Shown piece after piece: positions 54,246-64,000 of a stretch of 64,000 nucleotides of DNA. Position numbers and translations under genes: made by a program. This DNA is from Diphasiastrum complanatum (Eukaryota; Streptophyta; Lycopodiopsida; Lycopodiales; Lycopodiaceae), in contig CM055112.1 of the NCBI GenBank assembly GCA_029204225.1, positions 30,346,203-30,410,202 on the forward strand, written 5' to 3'. Each line of letters opens with the position of its first letter. The first letter of the stretch is position 1. Under the pieces are notes generated by a model, which worked only from the letters and a program-made list of their open reading frames with translations, was not told the DNA's origin and did no database searches.

Positions 54246-54278
54246 GCCCTCAGATCTGTGGTACCAGGGTGGTACCAT

Positions 54279-54283
<5 letters not shown>

Positions 54284-54317
<34 letters not shown>
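54284..54317. repeat. (AT)n microsatellite
   Basis: About 15 AT units with flanking GTATAT. Confidence 0.9.
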
Positions 54318-54318
<1 letters not shown>

Positions 54319-55180
54319 TTCAATAGTTTTTATATTTGAAAAATGTCTTTTATATAGTAAAACAAGCCTAAAAATAAACAGAAAAAAAGGGTTTAAGGTG
54401 CAAAAAAAGAGGGAACAGTACAGGGGGTAGGGGACAGGTGCAACAGCACATGGGCACTATGGGGGAGCAGGCCATGGGGCCAATGGGAGAGCAACACGTA
54501 GGGGAGCAACACATGGGGGCATGTACAATAGCACATGGAGGGATCATCTGCAACTGCACATGGGCGAGCAGGCCATGGGGATAAATAGACACTCACAATG
54601 CCATTATGAGAGGCATTGTGAGTGGCATGTTCAGAGGCTGTGAGAGAGCCAGTGAGAGCCAGTGAGAGAGGCTGTGAGAGGTTGTTTGAGAACCAGGGTG
54701 TTGTGAGAGGCTGTTTGAGAACTAGAGTGTCGTGAAAGATTTTTTGAGAAGCAAGGTGCTCTGAGGAGAAAGTCGATCGAGATGGCAGAGCGCATACCAC
54801 CGAAAGCCCGAGGGCGAAGCCAGGAGGATGCTCGAAGAAGACGTCCTAAGGCACAATGAAAGGCATCAGAAGCAAGAGGCAAACAATACAGAGATGCTGC
54901 AATAGGCTCGATAGAGAAATTCGGAGCCGGACCACCCCTGTCCTCGTTGTGCCCCCTGCCCCCGATGTCGAGCTGGATTTGGATAAGCAGATTGGAGTGA
55001 ACTTCACATGATGACAACTCATCATGGTCAGGAAAAGGGTGGCCAGACGTCGGGCTAACCTAGAGGCAGAGCAAGAGCGATAAATCAATGCACCTGACCA
55101 GGGCGAGGAGTCAATGGAGGATTCATAAAAATGCTTAGAATAGATAAGGTCCAACCGTATGTGGCAGATTATTGTCATGT
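54318..55180 (+). other. Unrecognised stretch with weak coding character
   Basis: A 54600-54720 segment repeats GAGAGGCTGTGAGAG-like words. From 54779 a plus-strand frame MAERIPPKARGRSQEDARRR is basic and ends at a stop after about 25 codons. It could be the 5' end of a transposase gene. No domain can be named. Confidence 0.25.
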
Positions 55181-55183
55181 AAT

Positions 55184-55210
55184 TTTTGGTGGTTTAGGGT
55201 TTTAGGGTTT
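55184..55210 (+). repeat. Short interstitial telomere-like repeat
   Basis: Three TTTAGGG units, one with an extra T. Too short to mean a former telomere; such telo-boxes are frequent in plant promoters. Confidence 0.5.
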
Positions 55211-55400
55211 AGGGCTAGATAGTTGTATAAAAAATAGACCCAACCATATATGGCGGGATACGTAATGTTATCTTGATACATGCCTCCCAATCAATACAAT
55301 CGAAGTCATCTAGTGTCTCCTCTGGTGTGCTGTCAAAGTAATGTCCATGACTCTGTACTGCACACATCCAAACAGTTGTGGGACCGGCATGTAAATCACT

Positions 55401-56660
<1,260 letters not shown>

Positions 56661-56761
56661 ATCGAAGTGAAATATGGAAAAACATTATTTCAACAGAAAA
56701 AACAAACTAGCAATCTTTGAAAAAAGTTAAAGCGTGATTAAATTGCTATATAGCTCACATG

Positions 56762-57011
56762 TCTGGCTATCTGATGCTAGGACAACCGAATGACTCTTTG
56801 ATAAAAGTACAGAAGAGGCAATTGATTCATAAGGCTCAACCTTATCAATTGATTGCAAGACAATTGTATCGTCGTGGATCAGACAATATTCTACGTAGAT
56901 GTGTTTTATCACATGAAATATCAGATTTAATCACGTTTTTACATGACGGCATGGGCGGAGGACACTTCTCTACAGATATTACAGTTCGCAAACTTTTGCA
57001 ATTAGGTTGTT
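56762..57011 (+). pseudogene. Gypsy integrase zinc-finger part (left piece)
   Basis: YQLIARQLYRRGSDNILRRC, then FLHDGMGGGHFSTDITVRKL ending QLGC, is the HHCC N-terminus of Gypsy integrase (H-x-G-x3-GH). The frame is interrupted at 57012 by a nested LTR element and resumes at 59480 (WWPTLHKDTINYIQTCDVC) once one copy of TTGTT is removed. Confidence 0.85.
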
Positions 57012-59474
57012 TATAAGGGAAGCTCTCTAAGATCCTGCTTACAAGACAATACACAATGGAAAACACACTATGGAGCAACCAACCAACCAAGTAGAAGCAA
57101 CTAATCAACTCTAGTAGCTTCACCCCCAAGCCAAGGAACAAGAAGCATGAATGTAGAGTGAAACTCTGGCAATGAATCCATGATCATCAATGAGGAGTAG
57201 GGTGAGTTTGGCCTCAATATATAGAGCCAAAAACAACTTGGGGACATAGCCATGCATAGCCCTAAGTTTCCTATACATATATTCACCTAGAATAGAGTCC
57301 TAAGTATGGACCACCTATTCATAGAATTGCTATCGATAAGTTTACACATTCATACATTGTCTCATACCTTGTCTAAACTCCATTTAGTGTGTTCTGGGCC
57401 TCACAAGGATATTAGTTACTTTCAGGTCACATCCAGTATGATGTGGCATAACTAACAACTTGATTTACTAGAGTACTGTGTATCCAAGACTAGGAGTATA
57501 CTGAATCCTACTTACTGGTCATGGACATAACGTTCTTCCCTCCTTAAATTATTTCTATCCTTAGAAACTCTCTAAACAGGAAAGAATAACAGGAGCGGTT
57601 CTTTTAACTTTAAATATCAACCTAGAAAACTATTATCCTTAGTCTAACTTTCACATCAAACAAGTACTCAGAGATAATCCTATTTTTCAAATAATAATCT
57701 CTACACTGGAGTACAACTCAGGTTAAATTTCCCAACTAGGTTATATTTACCATAAGTTAGTAACATCCCCTTCATGTAAAGCATACATGAAACACTGGGT
57801 GAGATAACCTAACTTAAGAGATTAAAGTTAAAGAAATAATAAAATAATTATAATTACAATCTGACATCATCCACAAACTCTGGCAGATAATTCATAAATT
57901 TTCAAGTACAAATATCCTTAGAATCCAATTCCAAGATATGATAATTCATTTAACTAGAATCTCTAGGAGAATCAAGCTCAGTATAGAGGGAGACTAGGTG
58001 AACAAGATGCTTGCCATGTCAGCCTACCACCTAGGCTTCACACATGCGAGATCAGAGCTACCAAAAAACTGTAGTAGGGTGCACTTCCACAAGAAGGAAT
58101 CATGCAAAAACTTGCAAATCCCCATCCTAGACCAAAATTGATGCTACCAACAGTCTTAAACAATCGATTAGACTTCCATGAAGCATTCATACTGATCCTA
58201 AGATGCAGTATAGGTTGAGAACGAAGATTTCTTGATTTGTAAAAGTCAAAATAGCTTTAAATTTGATGGAGATGGTGCATAAGCCACCGGCCATCAATTC
58301 ACAGGTCTGAAAGCTTGCTGGAGAGGTAAAAAGGAATGCTAATAATGCTGTAATTAATTCCAAAATGATCTACTTATGGATTTGGAGAGATCCATCCCCC
58401 AAAAATCACCAAAAATGGTTATTTTTTGATTTTTTTTGACTTCCTACAAGTTCAATTGCTGGAATTATTGGTTCTAACTATAGGGAAAGCTTCAAAAGAC
58501 TTTGGTCCACCACTTTACAAGCTCTACATGGTGTTTTACAGCCACCTACAATCCAACTTTATAAAAAAAAACAAGCAAAAATGATGATTTTTGGCTATTT
58601 CCCAGTTTTTTCATCACCATAAAGTGGAAAATCATGACATACAACTCTTTCTCTAACACATGCAAACCAATTTACAGAATTACAACCATCTAATTGATTT
58701 GATATTGCTTGATTTTGGTTCTTACTAAAAAGCATATCTAATTGGCATTTAAGGACAATTCTCCATAAAACCACAAAGAATCCCAAGAGTAATGGATCTT
58801 AGCAACATGCAAAATGAAACTGGGATAGTACACCCACTTGCAACCTTGCTATCCACCTTGGATGAGAATTCCCATGGATCCAATCCAAAATTTTGACGAA
58901 AGGTAGCCCTTCTCCATGTTCTCCAATCTTCGTAAGCCTTGCTCTGATACCACTATAAGGGAAGCTCCCTAAGATCCTGCTTACAAGGCAATACACAATG
59001 GAAAACACACTATGGAGAAACCACCCAACCAAGTAGAAGCAACTAATCAACTCTAGTAGCTTCACCCCCAAGCCAAGGAACAAGAAGCATGAATGTAGAG
59101 TGAAACCCTAACAATGAATCCATGATTATCAATCAAGAGTAGGGCTAGTTTGGCCTCAATATAGAGAGCCAAAAGCAACCTGGGGACATAGCCATGCATA
59201 GCCCTAAGTTTCCTATACATATATTCACCTAGAATAGAGTCCTAGGCATGGACCACCTATTCATAGAATTGCTATTGATAACTCTACACATGCATACACT
59301 GTCTCATACCTTGTCTAAACTCCATTTAGTGTGTTCTGGGCCTCACAAGGATATTAGTTACTTTCGGGTCACATCCAGTATGATGTGGCATAACTAATAG
59401 CTTGATTTTTAGGAGTACCGTGTATCCAAGACTAGGAGTATACTAAATCCTACTTACTGGTCATGGACATAACA
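57012..59474 (-). mobile_element. Non-autonomous LTR element with no coding region (2463 bp)
   Basis: Two 521-bp LTRs (57012-57532 and 58954-59474), roughly 93-95% alike by eye, flank 1.4 kb without any credible ORF. On the minus strand the 5' LTR (right) starts TGTTATGTCC and ends CCCTTATA, followed by C-spaced PBS TGGTATCAGAGC (58941-58952); the other end has a polypurine tract (AAGGAGGGAAGAA) before the 3' LTR, whose TG has become CG. A 5-bp duplication TTGTT flanks it (57007-57011, 59475-59479). Its interior matches the leader of the Gypsy element at 43.6-45.4 kb, so it is a gag-pol-less derivative moved in trans. Confidence 0.93.
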
Positions 59475-59479
59475 TTGTT

Positions 59480-59965
59480 GGTGGCCTACACTTCATAAGG
59501 ACACAATAAATTATATTCAGACATGTGATGTTTGTCAGCGAGCACGATGCCCTACTAGACAGAACTATGAACCCTTACATCCGGTTTTATTGCAAGCACC
59601 ATTTGAAAAATGGGGACTGGATTATGTTGGTCCTATTCATCCTGCCACGCGAGGTTCTTAGGCCCGATACATTATTATAGCAACTGACTATATAACCAAG
59701 TGAATTGAAGCCAAAGCTATCAAAGTTGCTGATGCAAAATCTACGACCAAGTTTCTCTATGAAAATATTATTATCAGATTTGGATGTCCGATCGAGATTG
59801 TCAGTGACCGGAGTACACACTTTGTTAATCAAATGATAAAGTGTTTACTGGAAGATTTTTTTGTTATACACAGATTTAGTATTTCTTATTATCCCAGAGA
59901 GAATGGCCAAGCTGAATCTTCCAATAAGATTCTCTACACTATTATGACGAAAACTTGTCACTTCC
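59480..59965 (+). pseudogene. Gypsy integrase core (middle piece)
   Basis: CDVCQRARCPTRQ (zinc-finger CxxC), WGLDYVGPIHPATRG (first catalytic Asp), IEIVSDRSTHFVNQ (second Asp) and ENGQAESSNKI (Glu) form a full DDE set. Stops at 59659 and 59701 (the latter TGA for Trp in TKWIEA) disable it. It is cut near 59965 by minus-strand Copia sequence. Confidence 0.85.
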
Positions 59966-60905
59966 CATGCATGAAATTTTACCAACTTTTTACAAGTGTG
60001 CTAGTTCTAATTAGAAATGTCCAAATCATCATGCATGTGTCCATTACACTTTGTGCATGCCTTGCATGTCACTATGGATTACTTACAATCAATGCATGTG
60101 AATTGCCACAAGTTTCTACAAGCATGACTTTGCTAATTCTATGTCTACAAACTATATGCAAGTTGTATTCATCAATCTAGATATTACATAACCATGTAGC
60201 TCGATTTCTATCTAGGCCAAACTTGGCATTTTACATTTATGAACTACATACTTGCATGGTACAATATTTGTAGAAAGCCAAGAAATCAATATGGATTGTT
60301 TTTCAATTTTAATACTCCTCCTAAAAATAATTTACTTTGATTTGAGCATGGATCTTGGTATAACTCCAAGATTGGCTCTATGCTTGATGAAGGAACTTTT
60401 GCTCAAAGGTTTGGTGAGCATATCAGCAATACAAGATGATGTGTCGATGTTCTCCAATTTGATTTCACCTCCAATGAGCTTTTATCTCACAAAGTGATGT
60501 GCAACTTTGATATGCTTGCTCCTTGCATGGAATATTGGGTTGTTGGCAAGGGCTTGGGCTGAATTATTGTCACACATGATCATAGGTAGATCCTCTTCCA
60601 TGATTATCTTTAGCTCCACTAGTAACCTCTTGATCCAAAGTACTTCCTTTCTTGTTGTAGTGAGTGCCTTGTACTCAGCTTCACATGCTGAGAGTGATAC
60701 AGTATCTTGCTTTTCGGAAAGCCAAGATATCAAGTTTCCTCCAAGATATATGGCATAAGCACTTTTAGATTTTCGATCTGCTCTATCACTTGCAAAATCC
60801 GAGTTAGAATAACCAATAATAGAAAGATCTTCACTTTCATACAATAAACCAAAGAGCCCTCTGAAGTTCCATCTCAGTGAGACCAAGGCATAGAGAAACT
60901 TGCGA
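59966..60905 (-). mobile_element. Copia fragment: RNase H plus 3' LTR start
   Basis: The minus strand from 60905 reads FGLLYESEDLSIIGYSNSDF, SDRADRKSKSAYAIYLGGNL, SLSACEAEYKALTT and KHIKVAHHFVR (RNase H), a polypurine tract (AGGAGGAG, 60315-60323), then about 350 bp of LTR. It separates two parts of one Gypsy integrase. No target duplication was recognised, so this may be a partly deleted insertion. Confidence 0.8.
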
Positions 60906-61375
60906 GAGTTAGTTTGATGTCTGATTGGGAACATAAACTGCATGCAGCATTATGGGCATTCAGAACCGCTTACAAAAGTAGTACACCCTTTCAACTAGTT
61001 TATGGTCAAGATGTTGTCATGTCGATTGAATTTTTAATACCATCTTTACACATAGCAGCAACAGAGCGGTTAAATGATGATAAATCTTTACAACTACGTC
61101 ATGAAACGTTGCACAAATTGTGTGAAACAAGATTGATGATAGTTCATGCATTAGCAGCAGAGAAAGCTCATCGTAAGGCATGGCACAATCGTCGATTACA
61201 CAAAAAGGATATGAAAGTAGGAGATCTAACATTGATGTACAAAACCAAGCTGATCAAGAGGAAATTGAAATTTACCGCTGAAGGGGCCGTATAGAGTGAA
61301 GGAAATCCTGAACTATAGAGCAATGATTCTTGAATACTTGGATGGAAAACGTTTTGATACTCATGTGAATGACAG
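60906..61375 (+). pseudogene. Gypsy integrase C-terminus (right piece)
   Basis: SDWEHKLHAALWAFRTAYKS, TPFQLVYGQDVVMSIEFLIP and KTKLIKRKLKFTAEG match the 23.35-23.79 kb copy closely. A frameshift near 61288 shifts the final GPYRVKEIL segment. Together with the two left pieces it forms one integrase gene split by two insertions. Confidence 0.85.
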
Positions 61376-62055
61376 CTGATTATGCAAGTTTTGACAGCCT
61401 ACTCCGCCAATCAAATGATTTCTTATTTTTATTTGTTTTTCAATTTTTTGTTTTCATTACACAGTAAAAAAAAAATGAAGAAAAAGAGGAAAGACCGATG
61501 AGCAAAAGTTTGAAATGTCATCAGATCAGAAAGTAGTCAGATCTTTATGGAAAAATGACTTGGGAAATTTTTTTTTTTTGGTCATTTTTTGCACAAACTG
61601 TGTTAGAATTGTTTGCCAATTTTTCATAAGAAAGATCCACCTCAAATATACCCATACTAAGTTGGGCAAACGTTCTTTTCACTAGTTACTATTTATTTCT
61701 GAGTTACGGGAATGATCAGCAATATGCCATTTTGGGAACCTTTGTCGAGCACCTTACTCTCCTCTCTTCGCCAGACCTAGAAAACATTCGCCAGATAGGT
61801 TCATAGCTTCAAAAACCTTCACTGAGATTTTTACAGCCTATTTTCATAGCACTGAACAAGCCTACAACTTTTGTTCAGAACTGATCAACCAAACTAGTAT
61901 TCTGTGTAATGGACCCTCCAAATTCACCTATTAGTTGGCTGAATTCAGTTCATTTCTTACTTGTGCTAGCGGAGCTCTTGCCAATTTTTCTCGCGACCAA
62001 AATTTTTTGCCCACTTTTTTCTGCCTTCTGAATACACTTGCTCTTACTGTCTAGC
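61376..62055 (+). other. Spacer between integrase and extra ORF
   Basis: No ORF. It parallels the 23.8-24.99 kb spacer and includes short ATTCGCCAGA-type repeats near 61767-61800. Confidence 0.35.
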
Positions 62056-62059
62056 CACC

Positions 62060-62372
62060 ATGTCTTCTACCGACACTTCTCAGTCTCCAAAATACTCTAT
62101 TCATCATGGTGTTCCAATTGCAACGGACATCATGATGCTCCCTAGCGCAAGCATGGTCACTCAATGGATGACCCTTGTCGAGCCTTTGCTCACGGCAATG
62201 GGCATCTACGAGCGTGCCTTTTCTGAAAAAATATACATGCAATTCATTACCATGGCCTTTAGCACGTAGACCGAGGCCAAGTCTAAGTTTTATGTCACCT
62301 TCCAGAATACTACACACAAGGTGCGTGTTACTGAAGCCGCCCTTGCCACTTTAGGCATCACATCTGGGAATC
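62060..62372 (+). pseudogene. Extra 3' ORF of Gypsy element, N-terminal part (second copy)
   Basis: It starts MSSTDTSQSPKYSIHHGVPI and aligns with the 24991 ORF: MVTQWMTLVEPLLTAMGIYE against LIQPWLQTIGPLLKVMDFYL, and KFYVTFQNTTHKVRVTEAAL against RFHFLYQGTMYKVRINADSM. A TAG at 62267 splits it. It ends near 62372 where minus-strand Gypsy sequence begins. The same position, 3' of integrase on the same strand, supports a conserved element gene. Confidence 0.65.
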
Positions 62373-62374
62373 AG

Positions 62375-62960
62375 CCATCAACAATATCCGTTGTCCACTT
62401 AGGTACTGCCTCTACATAGAATAATACAGCATCTGGTAATTCATCATCCACTTCAGTATTAACTGGTGTAGATTCAATCCGCGAAATGTGGTCGGCTAGA
62501 TAATGTTGCTTCCCCTTACGAACCACAATTCAAAAATCAAATTCAATCAATAACAATAACCATCTTGCAATATGCCCATTATTGCACGTCTTGTTTACTA
62601 AGTAAAGTAACGGCTGGTGATCCGTATAAAATACAAAGTGCATTTCCATGAGATAATGACAAAATTTTTGTACAGAAAAAATTATGGCTAACGCTTCACG
62701 TTCTGTTGTTGAATAGTTCTTCTCTAGATCTGTAAGTTGTCTACTTGCAAATCGTATTGGATAGTCCTTCTTATATTCACCTGGATGCGTCAAAACTGAT
62801 CCAATTGCATATTTTGAGACATCAGTGTGAACATGAAACTCAATCGTCCAATATGGAGAACGTAGTATCGGTGCTGAAGTTAATGCTTTTTTTAATTTTT
62901 CAAAGGCTTCTAAAGCCTCTATTGTCCAAATAGGAACAATAGTTAGTTTGTATATAGGTC
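62375..62960 (-). pseudogene. Gypsy RNase H fragment
   Basis: The minus strand reads YPIRFASRQLTDLEKNYSTT, EREALAIIFSVQKFCHYLME, FVFYTDHQPLLYLVNKTCNN, then HYLADHISRIES: the Gypsy RNase H core and tether. One stop (TGA-type, before IVVRKGKQ) is present. It is truncated on both sides and lies between the extra ORF and an LTR. Confidence 0.85.
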
Positions 62961-62969
62961 TTGCTTATT

Positions 62970-64000
62970 GGAGAAAAAGGGTGTGTGAGTGTGAGAAACT
63001 AAAATAGCTCGAAAAAGAAACGTACACGAAAAGAAACGAACTCAAATGAAAAGTGTTCGTGCACAGCGGAATGAGCTTTCTCACTCGTCTGGTCTTTTCC
63101 TAAGTATGACTACGCCTATCAGAAATGAACAGAACGTTAGTGATATAAATCACGGTCGATCTGATTACGTAGCCAAACATTAAGGAACAAAACATCAAAA
63201 GAATATTTTGTCGCGAATAGCTAGACAAATTATTAGTCGCGAGTGATTCGCGAACAGCTAGATTGAGCTTAACTGATAATCAGTTGCGAATTAGTTGCAA
63301 AAGACAAGAGTAAATATTCACCAAAAACTAGACTAATAATAATTCACTAAGAATAGATTACGAGATTGAGCAATAAGAGAGTCAGACAAAATGTAGAAAA
63401 GCATAGCAATATTGATACAAATCTGAATGCAAAACGAGATAGAGCTATTATTAGATTGAGTATAACAAAATATACATGTCAATAATGTTGTGGAGCACAA
63501 GACAATAGCGGATGAAACCACGTGCTCTACAAAGTTAATTCAATCTGAAAAAGAAATGAACATATTACTGACAATAGAAAAAGAATCAATGCGCAAGGCA
63601 TCTACTTCGTCTATCTTTGATAAGCTTCTGATACATGCTATATTTTACACACACGCTGGATACGCAGATGGTATCCAACATATATACATGATTTTATAGG
63701 TATGCAGATGAAGAAAGTACAAAGTGGATGTGTTGTCTATAGGAGATCGTGTGATTGTTGTCGTTGTCAAATCTAATTTTATAGTTGCATGGAATGAGCG
63801 TGAGAAGGCCAGGACGTCAAGCTTTGTTGAAATGAATGTTGGTGAAGATGTGGAAAAATGCGACACTCTAACAAAATGCCTTAAAATTTGATTTATAGAG
63901 TACCTTCGCTTTTCTTTTAGGGCACCTTCGACAATTTGTAGGTAGTGTCATCTTTTCACCTGTCATAAATCCCGTGTAAAAACACAGTGTCGGCTTTTCT
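62970..64000 (-). repeat. Family A LTR, inverted, running off the window
   Basis: The reverse complement follows the 41541-42662 LTR: the end CACACCCTTTTTCTCCAA, then TTCATTTGAGTTCG-type words, TTAGTCTTG-like blocks, TGGATACCATCTGCGTATCC, and GGTGCCCT near the window end. No PBS adjoins it; the left flank is Gypsy RNase H, so it may be a solo or 3' LTR. Confidence 0.8.

Noticed and set aside
55184-55210. Telomeric sequence
   Set aside because: Only three imperfect TTTAGGG units; too short for a telomere or fusion site, kept only as a minor repeat.

Overview
This window looks like land-plant nuclear DNA from a large, repeat-rich genome. It is AT-rich. It carries a plant-type LRR receptor kinase with a GT-AG intron, many Ty1/Copia and Ty3/Gypsy LTR retrotransposons that use the initiator-Met primer site TGGTATCAGAGC, L1-like and hAT remnants, and long microsatellites. 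Nothing fixes the species; a fern, lycophyte, gymnosperm or large-genome angiosperm all remain possible. No bacterial operon, CRISPR array, rRNA or tRNA gene was seen.

Layout. 1-11.6 kb is a mosaic of decayed retroelements: a degraded 3'-terminal ORF upstream of a polypurine tract, a Copia element with most of its pol, and Gypsy protease, RT and integrase fragments on both strands. 12.46-15.97 kb (minus) is an LRR receptor-like kinase with one intron and a frameshift inside the kinase domain. 16.9-17.4 kb holds a G-box palindrome and a perfect 115-bp palindrome. 18.2-21.0 kb is a minus-strand Copia remnant. 21.0-28.6 kb is a plus-strand Gypsy element with most of pol deleted but a large extra ORF set 3' of integrase; a related ORF fragment follows at 28.6-29.7 kb. 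30.9-33.6 kb has LTR and integrase fragments, a (GT)28 tract, two tandem-repeat arrays and a 32-bp palindrome. 34.44-35.07 kb (plus) is the most gene-like intact ORF: a predicted secreted 3D-domain (double-psi beta-barrel) protein with a TATA box.

35.7-43.5 kb mixes Copia and Gypsy pieces with three non-retroelement remnants: an unrecognised spliced gene (plus, 37.9-39.25 kb), a Ulp1/C48-like protease pseudogene (minus, 39.4-40.4 kb) and a histone-H3-fold fragment (minus, 40.97-41.27 kb). 43.5-45.8 kb is the leader and gag of a Gypsy element. 45.8-53.6 kb is an L1-like element split by a full-length Copia element (47329-53316, LTRs about 0.68 kb, target duplication GGCAG). 53.6-56.7 kb has GA/CT microsatellites and a hAT transposase remnant. 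56.7-62.4 kb is one Gypsy integrase plus extra ORF split twice: by a 2463-bp non-coding LTR element with duplication TTGTT, and by a Copia fragment. The window ends in a Gypsy RNase H fragment and an LTR running off the edge.

Only the receptor kinase and the 3D-domain gene look like host genes near their original form, and the kinase carries a frameshift. The rest is nested transposon turnover with captured or decayed host fragments. Boundaries marked approximate were placed by eye.
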